Source: Acytostelium subglobosum LB1
Lineage: Eukaryota > Evosea > Eumycetozoa > Acytosteliales > Acytosteliaceae
DNA: 64,000 nt
Reading direction: 5' to 3'
Assembly: GCF_000787575.1 (NCBI RefSeq)
Contig: NW_012236525.1
Coordinates: 1,193,686-1,257,685 of the forward strand
Below are positions 44,883-57,520 of this stretch, piece after piece; positions within the stretch are counted from its first letter, which is position 1; each line of letters begins with the position of its first letter. The notes beneath the pieces were generated by a model. It ran no database searches and was not told the origin of the DNA. It worked only from the letters and a program-made list of their open reading frames with translations. A program made the translations under genes and the position numbers.

Positions 44883-45645
44883 TCTATAATGTAACTCTAT
44901 CTATCTATGTGCCTTCAAGATGAATGAGGTGATTGATAGAGTGACAACATGATCGTTCTACAATAACAATCAGGTGATTTTTTGATATTTTGTTTAATCA
45001 AAAAAAAAAAAAAACGACAAAAATAGATCTATTAGTGTTCTTTGCACGATTCCCCCGATCCCTCCTCCCACTCTATCCCATTTGAATGATCAATCATCAG
45101 AATATCTGACCGATTTTAAGGTTCATCGCTAGTCGTAAAATGGATTGGTGTCCAATAATAATTATTAATTAGGCTTGTACAACTTAATGGGTTACAAATA
45201 ACAATACAAAAAAAATCTGTGACTTGATCTAAGAATAATAATACAATCGATACCTTGATCCATTCTTGAGAACACTTCGAAGTTAGTTTTCTTATTGACA
45301 AGACAGACGACCGCCAAGAATATGGAGTGTAAATGATGGATTGATTGATTGAACAACTTACATCATTGGATGGGTGGAGAGTGGTCTCTTCTCAACCTGA
45401 TGTTGCTGTGTTGTGTCACAACAACATATACAATATATATATGTATATTTACAAGGTAAGTAAGTAAGTAAATTGGTTAAGAACCATGGTTACTTATTGG
45501 TCAATATTGTTTGATTGAAATATTCACCAGTAGTTCAATTTTGATGAACTTCCGTTCTATTATTTTTTATTTTCGAAACCCAATGTTCACAAAACAAACA
45601 AACAACATTCATTGTTTAATCAATTATAACAACAACAATAACACA
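44883..45645. other. Divergent promoter region, membrane protein / IleRS
   Basis: 763 bp with a poly-A tract (45000-45014), several AT-rich stretches (45425-45465 TATATATATG, GTAAGTAAGTAAGTAAA at ~45455-45472) and no credible ORF. It must hold two promoters. The bases before the IleRS ATG are CAA/AAC-rich leader. Confidence 0.5.
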
Positions 45646-48600
45646 ATGCAATCAGGTAAGGTGAATAACAGTGTTGTTGTTGTGGTTGGGCCTGATATAC
45701 GACCATTCAATTAACAACGACGTATATATCCTTTCATCAACAAACAGTTCCACAGAACATTGCATTCGCAAAGGAAGAGGAAAACACTCTCAAGTACTGG
45801 GATGAAATCGACGCCTTCCAGACATCGCTAAAGATGTCCGAGGGAAAACCAGAGTTCAACTTCTACGATGGTCCACCCTTTGCCACTGGTCTACCTCATT
45901 ATGGTCACATTCTTGCTGGAACCATCAAGGACACCGTCACTAGATACGCTCATCAGACTGGTCATCACGTCGAGCGTCGCTTTGGTTGGGACTGTCATGG
46001 TCTGCCCATTGAGTACGAGATCGACAAACTGTGCGGAGTCAAGACCAAGGACGACGTCATGAAGATGGGAATCCCCAAGTACAACCAGGAGTGCAGGAAC
46101 ATCGTCATGAAGTACAGCACTGAGTGGGAGGTCGTCGTCAAGCGACTCGGACGTTGGATCGACATGAAGAACAACTACAAGACAATGAACCCAACCTACA
46201 TGGAGTCTGTCTGGTGGGTGTTCAAGCAGCTGCACGAGAAGGGTCTCGTCTATCAAGGTTTCAAGGTGATGCCCTACTCGATCCCTTGCACAACGCCTCT
46301 CTCTAACTTTGAGGCCGGCTCCAACTACAAGGATGTCAGTGACCCCGCCGTTGTCGTTGCCTTCCCATTGGTTGGTCAGGAGGATGTTCAACTACTGGCC
46401 TGGACCACCACCCCATGGACACTTCCTTGCAACTTGGCCCTCGTCGTCAATCCAAAGATGGACTACGTCAAGATCTCGGATTTGGTGCGCAAGAAGACAT
46501 TCGTGTTGGCCGAGAAGCGACTCAGCGTTCTTTACAAGGACCTGAAGCCAGAGAACAAGGAGTTCAAGATCTTGGAGAAGCTCAAGGGTGCTCAGCTCGT
46601 CGGAAACCAATACGTCCCAGTATTCAACTACTTTGAGTCGGACTCACAGTTGGGCGCCTTCAAGGTGATCGCCGGTGACTACGTCACAGAGGAGAGTGGT
46701 ACTGGTATTGTCCACGCTGCTCCAGCCTATGGTGAGGAGGATTTCAACGTGTGTCTGGCCAACGGCATCATCAGACGTGACGACTTTAAGCGTGCTTCTC
46801 TGAACGCTGTCGATGTCAATGGTTGCTACACTTCGGACATCAAGGACTTTGTTGGACGCTACGTGAAGGATGCCGACAAGGACATCATCAAGATGCTCAA
46901 GGACAATGGACGTCTCGTCAACACTGGAACAATCGTTCACAGCTATCCATTCTGTTGGCGTTCAGACACACCTTTGATCTACAAGGCCGTCGGCAGTTGG
47001 TTCGTCAGAGTGGAGCAGATGAGAGACAGACTGTTGAAGAACAACGACCTCACCTATTGGGTGCCAGACTTTGTCAAGGAGAAGCGATTCGCCAACTGGC
47101 TCAAGTCCGCCACCGATTGGGCCGTCTCACGTAATCGTTACTGGGGCACTCCAATTCCACTGTGGGTCAGTGAGGATGGAGAGGAGGTCGTCGCAATTGG
47201 CTCAATCGACGAGCTTGCCGAGTTGTCTGGTGTCCGTGTCACTGATCTGCACAGAGAGTCCATCGATCACATCACCATCCCATCGAAGCAAGGCAAGGGA
47301 ACACTCAAGCGTATCGAAGAGGTGTTTGACTGTTGGTTCGAGTCTGGCTCAATGCCATACGCCCAACAACACTATCCATTCGAGAACAAGGATCGTTTCG
47401 AGAGGATCTTCCCAGCACAGTTCATTGCCGAAGGAATCGATCAGACCAGAGGATGGTTCTACACATTGTTGGTCCTGTCCACCGCACTCTTTGACAAGCC
47501 ACCCTTCCAGAACTTGATCGCCAACGGAATGGTGCTCGCTGCCGATGGCAAGAAGATGTCCAAGCGTTTGAAGAACTACCCCGACCCAATGGACATTATC
47601 GAGAAGTATGGCTCTGATGCTCTCAGACTCTACCTCATCAGCTCGCCAGTGGTCCGTGGTGACACACTCAAGTTCCAAGAGAAGGGTGTCAGTGACATAC
47701 TGAAGGATGTCTTTTTGCCATGGTACAACGCCTACCGTTTCATGGTGCAGAATGCTATGCGCCACGAGAAGGTTGCCGGAAAGCCATTCGTTCCAGACAT
47801 TAACAATGCCTTGGCCTCCACAAACATCATGGATCGCTGGATACTTGCCAGTTGCCAATCGTTGATCATGTTTGTTCGTGAGGAGATGGCTGCCTACCGA
47901 CTGTACACTGTGGTACCCCGTCTCACCAAGTTCATCGAGGAGTTGACCAACTGGTACGTCCGTTTGAACCGTAAGAGATTCAAGGGCGCACAGGGAGAGG
48001 AGGACGCACTGCACTCTATAAACATCCTCTATGAGATCTTGCTCAAGGTGTCCATTGCAATGGCTCCATTCACACCATTCCTGTCGGAGCACATGTACCA
48101 GAACCTCAAGATGTCTCAGCCAGCAGACAAGCAAATGGGCTCTGTCCACTTTGAGATGTACCCAGAACCAATCAAGGAAGCCTTCAACCCAAGAATCGAG
48201 GAGGCTGTGTCCAGAATGCAAATGGTCATTGAGTTGGGTCGTGCCTCTCGCGACCGTCGCACCAAGCCAATCAAGAACCCATTGAAGGACTTTATCATCA
48301 TCTCGGAGAACAAGCAGTACCTTGACGACCTCGAGAACCTCAAGCAGTATATCATCGACGAGTTGAACGTCGAGCGCGTTGTGCCCACCAACGACGAGAA
48401 GCTTGTCACGATCATTGCTGAGCCCGACCGCAAGCGTTTGGGTCAGCGTCTCAAGACTGCCATCAAGGAGGTTTCTGAGAAGATCGCCAAGCTCACTCAT
48501 GACGAGCTGCGTTCCTTCCAAAAGACTGGTGAGATCACGATCAGTGGACACCTACTCACATCAGAGGACATCAAGATCATCAGAAAGTACAACGGCCCAA

Positions 48601-48938
48601 CCGACCAATTTGAGCCATCAGGAAACGATGAGGTGCTCACTGTTCTCGACTTGACCATCGATCAGGATTTGATCAATCGTGGAATCGCCCGTGAGGTGAT
48701 CAACCGTGTTCAGCGTCTGAGAAAGAAGGCAGGACTCTCGCCAGACGATCCCATCAAGATGGTGTACAACACCAAGGACAAGGCGATCCAAACAGCAATC
48801 GACTCTAACCAAGAGTACATCCTCAGTGCAATCATTTACCCATTGATCGCCACAGAGGAGGCACCCGCTGACTCTTTTGCCAACGAGGTGGCATCTGTCT
48901 CTAATGAGAATGACTTCCAACTCTGGTTCTCCAAGTAG
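45646..48938 (+). CDS. ileS: Isoleucyl-tRNA synthetase (cytosolic), 2 exons with a 10-nt first coding exon
   Basis: Charges tRNA-Ile; class Ia. Exon 1 codes only ten bases (45646-45655, Met-Gln-Ser plus one base); exon 2 is 45748-48938. The 92-nt intron begins GTAAGG and ends CAG. The joined start MQSVPQNIAFAKEE matches eukaryotic IleRS, which supports the tiny exon; without it the first ATG would be 45834, losing ~32 residues. The product is 1066 aa. It shows PHYGHI (HIGH motif), the CP1 editing domain, KKMSKR near residue 600, the anticodon-binding region and a C-terminal extension. No targeting peptide is visible. Confidence 0.96.
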
Positions 48939-49056
48939 ATGATTGAAAAGTCCAACAACACGATAATAACAACCTTATCCATAAAAGGAATGTTTCAACA
49001 ACTTTGGGTTTGGTGTGGGGTGTGTGTAGTTTGGCAGACAAACAGTGCATTGTTGC

Positions 49057-49113
<57 letters not shown>

Positions 49114-49261
49114 CGACAACAAGTAATGGATAGATATATAATTGCTTGATTGTTACATTTTAGATAGCTTTTGATATATACAGAATCAATCAACAAACCT
49201 ATTTGAGATTGATCAAAAAGACTATTGTGTCTACTTGAAAGAAGTCAACAAACACACAACC
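48939..49261. repeat. Spacer with (CAA)n microsatellite
   Basis: Downstream of IleRS, positions ~49057-49122 are an almost pure CAA/AAC trinucleotide tract (about 20 units, one CGA interruption near the end). It is outside any CDS model, although the same triplet codes the Gln and Asn runs of nearby genes. The rest is the NF-YA 5' leader. Confidence 0.8.
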
Positions 49262-49548
49262 ATGTCATATATAGCACATTCCCCGTCAACATTACCACAA
49301 CAACAGCAGCAGCAGCAGCAACAGTTCAATGATAAATCATTGCTCCATAACGTTGGTACATATAAGATCCTTTTGATGAGTAGAGTAGAGTGTGTTGACC
49401 GTTTTGACCAACATTAGCTTCACTCTCCACATCATCATTGTTAACAGGCACAGATATAATGGTTCCATTGTATAGTTATTCACCTGATAATCTTGTGTCT
49501 ACTGAAGAGGACAGGAGGATGTCATTTGTAAAGATAGTGAGTGATCAT

Positions 49549-49611
<63 letters not shown>

Positions 49612-49967
49612 TTCACCCACATTGTTGTTGTTGTTGTTGTCTTACTGATCACCTATCGATCCAATCTTTATAGCCACAACAACAGCTGCTCCAGCAACAA
49701 CAGTTTAATGATGTCGAAGAGCCTTTGTTTGTAAATGCCAAGCAATACCCGAGAATAATGAAGAGACGAGAAGCTAGGGCAAAGATAGAGGCAGAGAGCA
49801 AAGTGTCCAAAGTAAGAAAACCATACCAACATGAGAGTAGGCATCAACATGCAATGAGGAGACAGAGAGGCAATGGTGGAAGATTCCTCACAGCCAAAGA
49901 GAAGGAAAATGGAAGTAATGATGAGAAGAAAGAACAACTTGTTTCTGACGGAAACAAACTCCGTTAG
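49262..49967 (+). CDS. NF-YA / HAP2 subunit of CCAAT-binding factor, 3 exons
   Basis: Sequence-specific subunit of the trimeric NF-Y factor. Exons 49262-49355, 49448-49527 and 49674-49967 give a compact 155-aa protein. Exon 1 has a Gln run. Exon 3 carries the whole conserved core: [18 protein letters not shown] (NF-YB/C-binding helix) and [21 protein letters not shown] (DNA-binding segment), with a linker of family length. Intron 2 (49528-49673) contains a ~58-bp (AT)n microsatellite. The TAG stop at 49965-49967 is followed in the same frame by open sequence to 50249, so the true C-terminus may be longer. Confidence 0.9.
49552..49609. repeat. (AT)n microsatellite in NF-YA intron 2
   Basis: About 29 uninterrupted TA units lie inside the second intron of the NF-YA gene. 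Such tracts are length-unstable and may vary between strains. Confidence 0.9.
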
Positions 49968-50249
49968 AGATCAGACTCCACACAATGCAAATTAAATAAT
50001 ATTAACTGGAATAACTCCTTCCGTGTGGAATCAATATTATACAAACAAGTTCTGGATATGAAGACCAAAAAGAGAGACTTTCATTCATCATCATCGCTAT
50101 CAAGTAGATCCAAGTCGCTAAACACACCATCTGAAATGATTAGTGAGTTGTCGTTTGAGAAGACCAAAGTAGAATCCTTTACAGATGATTCCGCTAAAAG
50201 TCCAAAAGGATGTAATATTAGCATGGATTATTGTTGTCAACAGAGCTAA
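49968..50249 (+). other. In-frame open stretch after the NF-YA stop
   Basis: Ninety-three sense codons follow the NF-YA TAG in the same frame, ending at TAA 50247-50249. The translation is Ser/Lys/Thr-rich (SLSSRSKSLNTPSEMIS) and looks like protein rather than 3' UTR. The final codon overlaps the stop of the convergent gene. It could be a stop-readthrough extension, a missed splice that skips the TAG, a sequencing error, or chance. Confidence 0.35.
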
Positions 50250-50824
50250 TTTGAAGCATATACTTTACCCAAGAATGCCAGTGCCTCAGTGATAGTCACT
50301 GGTGACTTGAACTTGTGTTGCTTGGATGTCGAAATGAGTTTGGCACCCTTTGTGATAAAGGCAAACTTTACAGTCCATTGTTGAATCTTGCACCAGATAT
50401 CATCGGGAATAGAAGATCTGATACTCTCTTGGGTGATGTTTGAAGTCTGTTGCAGTTGTTTCTTACGGTCGAGGGGACTGGATCGGGTGATACCACCACC
50501 GTTTGTCTTTGGACTACCATACTCGGCGGTGGTTCCATTCTCGACGCTTAGTTGTACACTGCTATTAATACATATATCGTTGTTTACGCCGCCAGTGGAT
50601 TTAGTTGGCGTCGTGACAGAGTCACTCGCATTGCTCGTTGTATCCTCTGATGATTGATCATCATCATTGTCGTCGTCGTCGTCGACGTAGTCATTGCTAT
50701 AGTTGTTATGCTCATCATTGTCGTCGTTGTCCACACTGATTGAGAAAGTAGCCCTTTTTGGACTCTTTTCTTTCTCAATAATCGAAGCAGAGTTGGTTTG
50801 TACTATTACATCATCGGATGACAT
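50246..50824 (-). CDS. Uncharacterised acidic/Ser-rich protein
   Basis: Single exon, 192 aa, start ATG 50824. The first ~125 residues are low-complexity and acidic (DDDDDNDDDQSSED) with Ser/Thr/Asn stretches. The last ~55 residues (PDDIWCKIQQWTVKFAFI, then SPVTITEALAFLGKVYA) look folded and are probably the functional part. I recognise no family. It is convergent with NF-YA; the stops of the two open frames overlap. Confidence 0.6.
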   Translation of the reverse strand: MSSDDVIVQTNSASIIEKEKSPKRATFSISVDNDDNDEHNNYSNDYVDDDDDNDDDQSSEDTTSNASDSVTTPTKSTGGVNNDICINSSVQLSVENGTTAEYGSPKTNGGGITRSSPLDRKKQLQQTSNITQESIRSSIPDDIWCKIQQWTVKFAFITKGAKLISTSKQHKFKSPVTITEALAFLGKVYASN

Positions 50825-51207
50825 CGTATGAGCTGTTGTTGTTGTATTTGTTTGTATCTTTGTTTGACTGATTCTAGAGTGTTGTGGACTAGTGATGATT
50901 TTTTTTGTTCAACAGTCTTGAAAAAGACAAAATCAAAATCAAAAATATCTTTTTTTCAATGAAATTGAAGTCTAGAGACATAGTAATAATATAACAAACT
51001 ATTCATATGATCCTTTATTAATGAAAGAGATATATCTATATATGTTTGTAAGTTAATAATAATTATTATATAATTTTTTTTAATTAATTTCATAAGTTTG
51101 AAGTTCAATTAATCAAAATTAAGGTTTGTTTTGGAAGAATGAACACACACACACAAACAATGATCCGAAGGTGAAACAACAGTTAGATACATGAATACAG
51201 ATAATCG
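50825..51207. promoter_or_regulatory. Divergent promoter region upstream of Med13
   Basis: 383 bp, extremely AT-rich (TTAATAATAATTATTATATAATTTTTTTTAATTAATTTC near 51050-51090), between the divergent unknown gene and Med13. No ORF. Confidence 0.5.
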
Positions 51208-54200
51208 ATGGCGACTTCATCAGACACTAGTGCACCACTTCTAGGTGACATACCAACAAAGTCGTTGGCTTCAAGCTCCCTATACTCAAACATATTCAAT
51301 ACTGTAATTATCGCCATCATTAGCATTATCAATCAGATATGTATGCTAACAACTTGTAACAGGGCATACAAGAAGTGGAATGGAGACGATATAGGACACC
51401 AGTAAATAGCATCAACAACAGCAACAACAACAGCAACACGATCATAGATGAGCCAATCTTTAGCTCATATTTGAAGTTGATAGAGGCAAAGATACCTTGT
51501 GTCTGGGTAAAGACAACCGCACCCCAGAGTCAATCAGCAGCAGCAGCAGCAATAGTGTCACATCAGAATGGTCGATCAAACCTCAATCTATCGACAGCGT
51601 CAATCTCGTCAATGTCCTCTTCCCCGCCACTCAACTCATCCTCTTCAAAGATCCCATCAACAACGACGACGACGACGAGTACAGGTTCTCCAACAACAAC
51701 AACATTAAGTGGAGTCACAACAAGCAACAAATCTGTTCCTATGACCATGGCAAAGAGCATTAAGTCTGGCAATGGAGTGCCCTCCTCACCATCACATTCA
51801 CCAATCATCGTATCATCATCGACTTCATCGTCCAACATCCAATATATCCAACAACAACAACCATCATCGCCACTCATAGATATGAGTATTGCATCGGGAT
51901 CATCATCAATGATGATTGACTCAACGACATCAGGATCACCTGCAGCTACAGACACCATTGATCTGTGGATATTCGATATCAACAACAACCTTCATTTACA
52001 CATCAACAACAATGTATTCTTGCAAACACAGAGTAGGTGATTAACTCAACTCAATCATTAGTGATGTACAGCCAAACATTCTAATATCAAGATGAACCTC
52101 ATAACTCTAGAGTTTGATACTGGTCGATGGGAGACATCTGATCCCAACCAAAGTCCAGCGGTGACCACCATGTTGCTTAGATCATTGTTCAATTTGGTCG
52201 AGCAGTAAGTAGTCGTCATCGCTGTCGTCATCATCAACACAGATATATCAATCTAACCAACAAAATAATACTCCCAGCCAACTAGTGCAGTCCAATGCAT
52301 TTCTAAGATTAGGAAACTCATTCATCAGCAAGAAGTCAGAGAGAAAGATGCCAACCGATCATTTCTTTGAGGATCTAAAGAGCTCGTATGTAACAAACTA
52401 ATGTCTACGATCATCCTACTACTACTACTTGCTGACACACCTTCTTCAGAAACAATGATGAGCTGAGCGAGCCTTCGTACACATTTACATTCTTCTTTTC
52501 CAACAGATCCATATTGTTCCATATGTTTGTAGAGAGAAAAAGAGTCCAGTGTATCCACCACCACCATGACTCTAGGCAGATTGACCTTACAAACATCCCC
52601 AGTAAGTCTAAACAGACGACTATGTCTTTGGTCCCTTACTCTAACAAAAAAAATCCTTTTCAAGTCATTACATCACCAAACTGTTTCATTGCGTACACAA
52701 AGGAGAGAGAGAGTGTGGCATTGAGGGACGTTCCTCCTCCTCAGAGAGGAGTGGCCCTGTCAATTGATCCCTTTGTGTTGCCCACACATCAATGGAAACA
52801 ATTGTTCAATGACAACGGTCCTCTTCGTACCAGGACACCATTCTCAAATCCAAAATATTTGGAGCTGTTTGGTATCACCACTCATAGGTCTAACATCGAG
52901 GGCATTCTTGTTTCTTTGCCCGCACTTTCAAAGAATGGTATCCGCTTCTCCACAGACCTTCTTTATCTATACTGTCCCTACACTTCCGACAGCGATGCCA
53001 AGTACCTCCATGATAAACTGAAGGAGCATGGACTGGAGTGTGATGATCAAAGTGCACTATCTCTACTGGAGCACGGATTGAATCTATTCAGAAAGCAGTC
53101 ACCTCAACTTTCTCACAACACCAAGGACACATCTGGGCGGGCAGTCGACTATTGGTCCTACCAACACCCATTCATCTTCTCAAAGGAACCAACGGCCCAG
53201 TTAAGCATCTCTGAGAGCAGACCCATGTTCTCACCCTCGAACTCACCTTTCCCATCTTCCCCTGGTCAGAGTGTTGCCGGTGGTGGACTCCACTCACCAT
53301 TTGTCAACTCTCCCAAGTCACCAGCCACATCTCCCATGGTGCACACTGATGAACAGTCGTCACCTACACCCACTGTTGAGTCAAACGACACCAAGGGCAA
53401 ACGATCATCAAAGCCATCTCAAAGCAAGAAACAAACCAGCAGAAGCACAAAGAGAAAGAAAGAGGATGAGGAAATCTTGATGAGTGGCACAAGCAAGCCT
53501 GTCGCATCCACACTTATCAACACCACAACCACTTCCACTGCGACAACAGCAACGACGACAACAGAGATCCGACAACATCAAGCTCAACCGACTCAACAAC
53601 ATCCCCCCATGAACCAACACCAACAACAACAACAACAACAACAACAACAACGCTCATTTTTGGGATCCGGTTCAATTGACCTCTTTGGTTCCGATGCTCT
53701 TGGTGATATCAACTCATTATCTTTCACAAAGAAGGACGATGATCTCATGCATCTCTCTGACACTGATATCGACCTAGAATCATGGACCAAACACTACTCC
53801 CCAAACTCTGGCCATAGAGTGGGCTCACAGGTCAACAATCAGTCACATCTGGTACCCAGCGATGCATTTGTTCCAGGTCTCAATCACATATCTACTAAGC
53901 AAGGACAGCCAGTTCAAGCTCAGATGGGACCACCACCACCATCAATGTTCACAACAGCTCCAATCAATTCAGACAATCCACGTTTACAACCATTCTCTGC
54001 AGTTGTGAACAAGCAGGGTATTGTACAAGATCAACCGAATCCCGATTTTTCATCCCTACCAAAAGGACAACAAATGCCACCGCAACAAAACCAACATCAA
54101 CATCAGCAGCAACAACAACAACAACAACAACAACCAATGACAAGTTTAAACAAATCGAATCCATCAATAGCGACAACAAACCACTCGAATCCAATCAATA

Positions 54201-54886
54201 TACCTTCGACAACAGGCCAGGTACCTACCATGATGGGCAGTGCATTCTCTTTGGATCAGAACATCCAGCTGAACCCGGCATTTCTTGTTCCCTACAAGGC
54301 ACCTTCACTTAGCCAGAGCAACATTCCCACGATGCCCGACATTCCGACCGATCTGTATGGAAGTGGTGGTACCCATAGTTTACATCATGTGCACAATGAC
54401 AGAGATACTATCATTGGGAGTGGCAGCGAGAACTCAGCATCACAAATGCTCATGTCTGGTGGGAGCAATCCCAAATCGATCTCGTCGATTCAGTTCACAC
54501 CCGAGGGTACATCTTCTTCGTCCCTGTCACAGTACATGCAACAAATCAATCACAGCAGCGATCTACTCCACAACTCTATCGATGAGAGCATGGAGGGTCT
54601 GGCATCAGTGTACAGTGCACTCACTGTGTCCAAAATCAGCGATCAACAGTCAAACTCCAACCTCTTTGGGAAAAGCAAGGTGCCATATTATTGTCCTCCG
54701 TCGTACAAACCATTCGACGAGACATCCCATCCATATCAAACCAAGTTTGAATATTCCTACGTTCCCATTTCACGTTCACTCCCTTCCAATATGCAGAATG
54801 TTCGATACACTCCATATGTCCACACCTCCACTGGATCAGGTATCACCAACGCCAAGTTACTCCATACAAACAATCAACAAAAACAA

Positions 54887-54918
<32 letters not shown>

Positions 54919-57492
54919 ACAACAACTACAAGAACAGCAACAACATCAAAACCCAACAAACATTCAATCATCAACAAATGATATTTCCACTGGAATACTA
55001 CAATCAAAGACCCCAACACTGGCGTCATCATCCACGACACCAAATGTCACCGTCGCTATCGAGGGTATGAATGGCGATCACATGCTTGTGGATACTCCTG
55101 TTGAGACTGGGCCAGTCTCCTACATGGACACACTTGGCAACCAGCAGCCCTCCAGAATGGTACCCTTCAGCTTTGAAAAGTCTCTAAACTCTGATGATTG
55201 TCAAGACTTTGCCTACGTTGTCCAACAATTTGCTCTAACAAACTATGACAGTCATCTTGGTCAGTCAATTGAACACTCTCCCTTGGTCAAACAAACAGCA
55301 GAGACACTATTTCAAGAGTGGACCAGGTCATTCATTTCTTCTGGTGGAGGCATTTTCAACACAGCACCACAACACCTTCAGTTGACCGAGGAGATCATTT
55401 CAGAGTCAGTGTATACAGCCCTTTACCCAATGTCCCAACCAGCCCTCGTTGACTTTGCAGCCCGTTGCCTGTTCAGCTTCTCATCAATCGTTTCCCAACT
55501 ATTCTCCAAAACCACCCGTCACAACTCGCTGCAACTGAATGATAGAGATGTGTTCTCTGAGGTCGAATGGTTGCCCGCACCCAAGTTGGTTGTTGGATTT
55601 AAGGACGAGTGGATGGAGTCACCAACCACAATCATCAAACATTGGGACAAGGCCCTGATAGAACCTTACTCACCAAAGAAGAATATCACCTACTATGTAT
55701 TATGCCCCGACACACAGGTTCTGCGGCTCAGTGTCCCGTCCTTCTTCTCAGACATCAGTTGTATATACGAGGTCAATCATCTTGGCCATCACCAACACTT
55801 CACAACAACACAGCAGGTACCAGTTACACTACCTCCACCCCAACAGTACCCAAACAAACCTCAACAACAACAACAACAACAACAGACTATTACCCCAACA
55901 AACATCCAGATCAACTGCACATCCAACTCCTCCCTTTTCCCACAAGGTGTTTATTATATACCTCAACCGACCAGTGCTGCCAATTCCAAACCAAACGACG
56001 TCATCCAACAGACAATGGCCAGTTATCTTGGTGCATGCTCTAAGCTCTGTAAGTACTTGGTGGACAAAGCCACAAAGACATAACAGTACTGACCTTTGGA
56101 TTGTTCAATTATTATTATTTTGTTTAGGTGATCATCTTAAAGAACTGGCGTTGCAGTATAACGAGAACAACAGCATTGTTTTGTACATTGTCAATCCATT
56201 TACAGACAGCTCTCAGTTTGATCAGACTACCAATGACAACAGTAGCACATTAACCAGTCAACGAGAGTCACTCTTGTTTATTCAATCTTGTTTCAAGGCC
56301 ATCATGAGGGAAACATTCAACAATGAAGCGTTGAACATCACCATCCAGTCAGTGCCCATCGAACAATTGTTTCTGGACGATTCACAAACTACCCCCATCA
56401 CAAAGGAGATTGCTTTCTCTGTCTTTAGCAAGTGCCGCCGTGTCTCGACCATCTCATCCATGCTCCACTCGGCACCTCTTGGCTCTGGACTCACGTCGAT
56501 CTTTTGCAACTGGAGCATGCGATTTGCCGATAAGGTCTACGAGCCATTGTTCATCCTGTCCCAACAGAAGCAGCAACAAAAGCTTCAACAGGACTCTCTG
56601 AACACCATTCATGTGTCCTATATGCTATCGGATAGCAATAGGTGGCTAGCTTGCACGATAACTGATGAGCGAGGCGAATTGCTCGAGAACAAGTTGTTGC
56701 AAACAATGATGTCCAACAACGAAGAACTAATGGTGCGAGAAACTTTATCCTCTGCTTGGACCTTCATCAGCAATGTCATCAATCTCCTATTGGTACCTGG
56801 TGGTATGACATCCAAGCTGGTCATTGCAAAGTTTGGCATAATATCAAAGGATGAGCTAAACGATTGGCAACGTCTGACATCATCAATACTAAGTGATCGA
56901 CTTTTAATTGAGCACGTACTATTGGTGAACCTCACAATGCATCCTCATCTACAAGTGTTCTCATCGGATCAACTACAAGGTAAATATTTGTTAGTCAGAC
57001 AGACAAAGATCTGGGTGTAACACAGAAACTAATCACATAATCCACACTTTAGATACTCATGTGACATTTGACAATCTGGTTGCACCAGTCAACTCGATCA
57101 AGGGACAGTCCTACGCAATCTTTCCAAGGTCTCCATTCATCTATTCCTACCATCTGAATAACCCTCTACCATTGGCCTCCTCTTTCATTGTTACATCTCC
57201 ACCCCAATCGCTCTCTGCCTTTGAGAAGAAGAATGAGTGGCCCACCGTCTACATGCTCTCAATTGTATCCAACTTGGCCACCAAGTCATCACTAGATCCA
57301 TTGAATCCCAATGATTTCATTCGCACTCTCTCAAGAAGCTACAATTCCTTGTCTTACCTTACCGTTTCGCCAAGATATCCCAATCGATGCTCAGTTCTGC
57401 CCATTCATTTTACAATTACCAAGAGAATGAGTAGACTCTCTAGTTTTGTTATACCAAAGTCAACAACAAATGGCGTACAACAACAACAATAA
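51208..57492 (+). CDS. med13: Mediator kinase-module subunit Med13 (AmiB-type), 8 exons
   Basis: Links the CDK8/cyclin C module to core Mediator in RNA polymerase II regulation; in D. discoideum this is AmiB, needed for aggregation. Exons: 51208-51303, 51363-52032, 52072-52204, 52278-52385, 52450-52601, 52665-56048, 56128-56979, 57053-57492; 1944 aa. The N-terminal MED13 domain shows GIQEVEWRRYR and the FTFFFSNRS region. The middle is disordered, with Ser/Pro stretches and four Gln runs. The C-terminal MED13 domain has LVVGFKDEWMESP, KHWDKALIEPYSPKKNITYYVLCP and FFSDISCIYEVNHLG, matching metazoan MED13. The 63-nt intron 52602-52664 is stop-free and in frame, so it may be exonic. Confidence 0.93.
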
Positions 57493-57520
57493 AGATGTAC
57501 ATGAGGTTTAGGAGTTTTAT

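Noticed and set aside
54285-55070. 261-codon plus frame inside Med13
   Set aside because: Alternative frame of Gln-rich Med13 coding sequence; the Med13 frame continues through it and matches the family on both sides.
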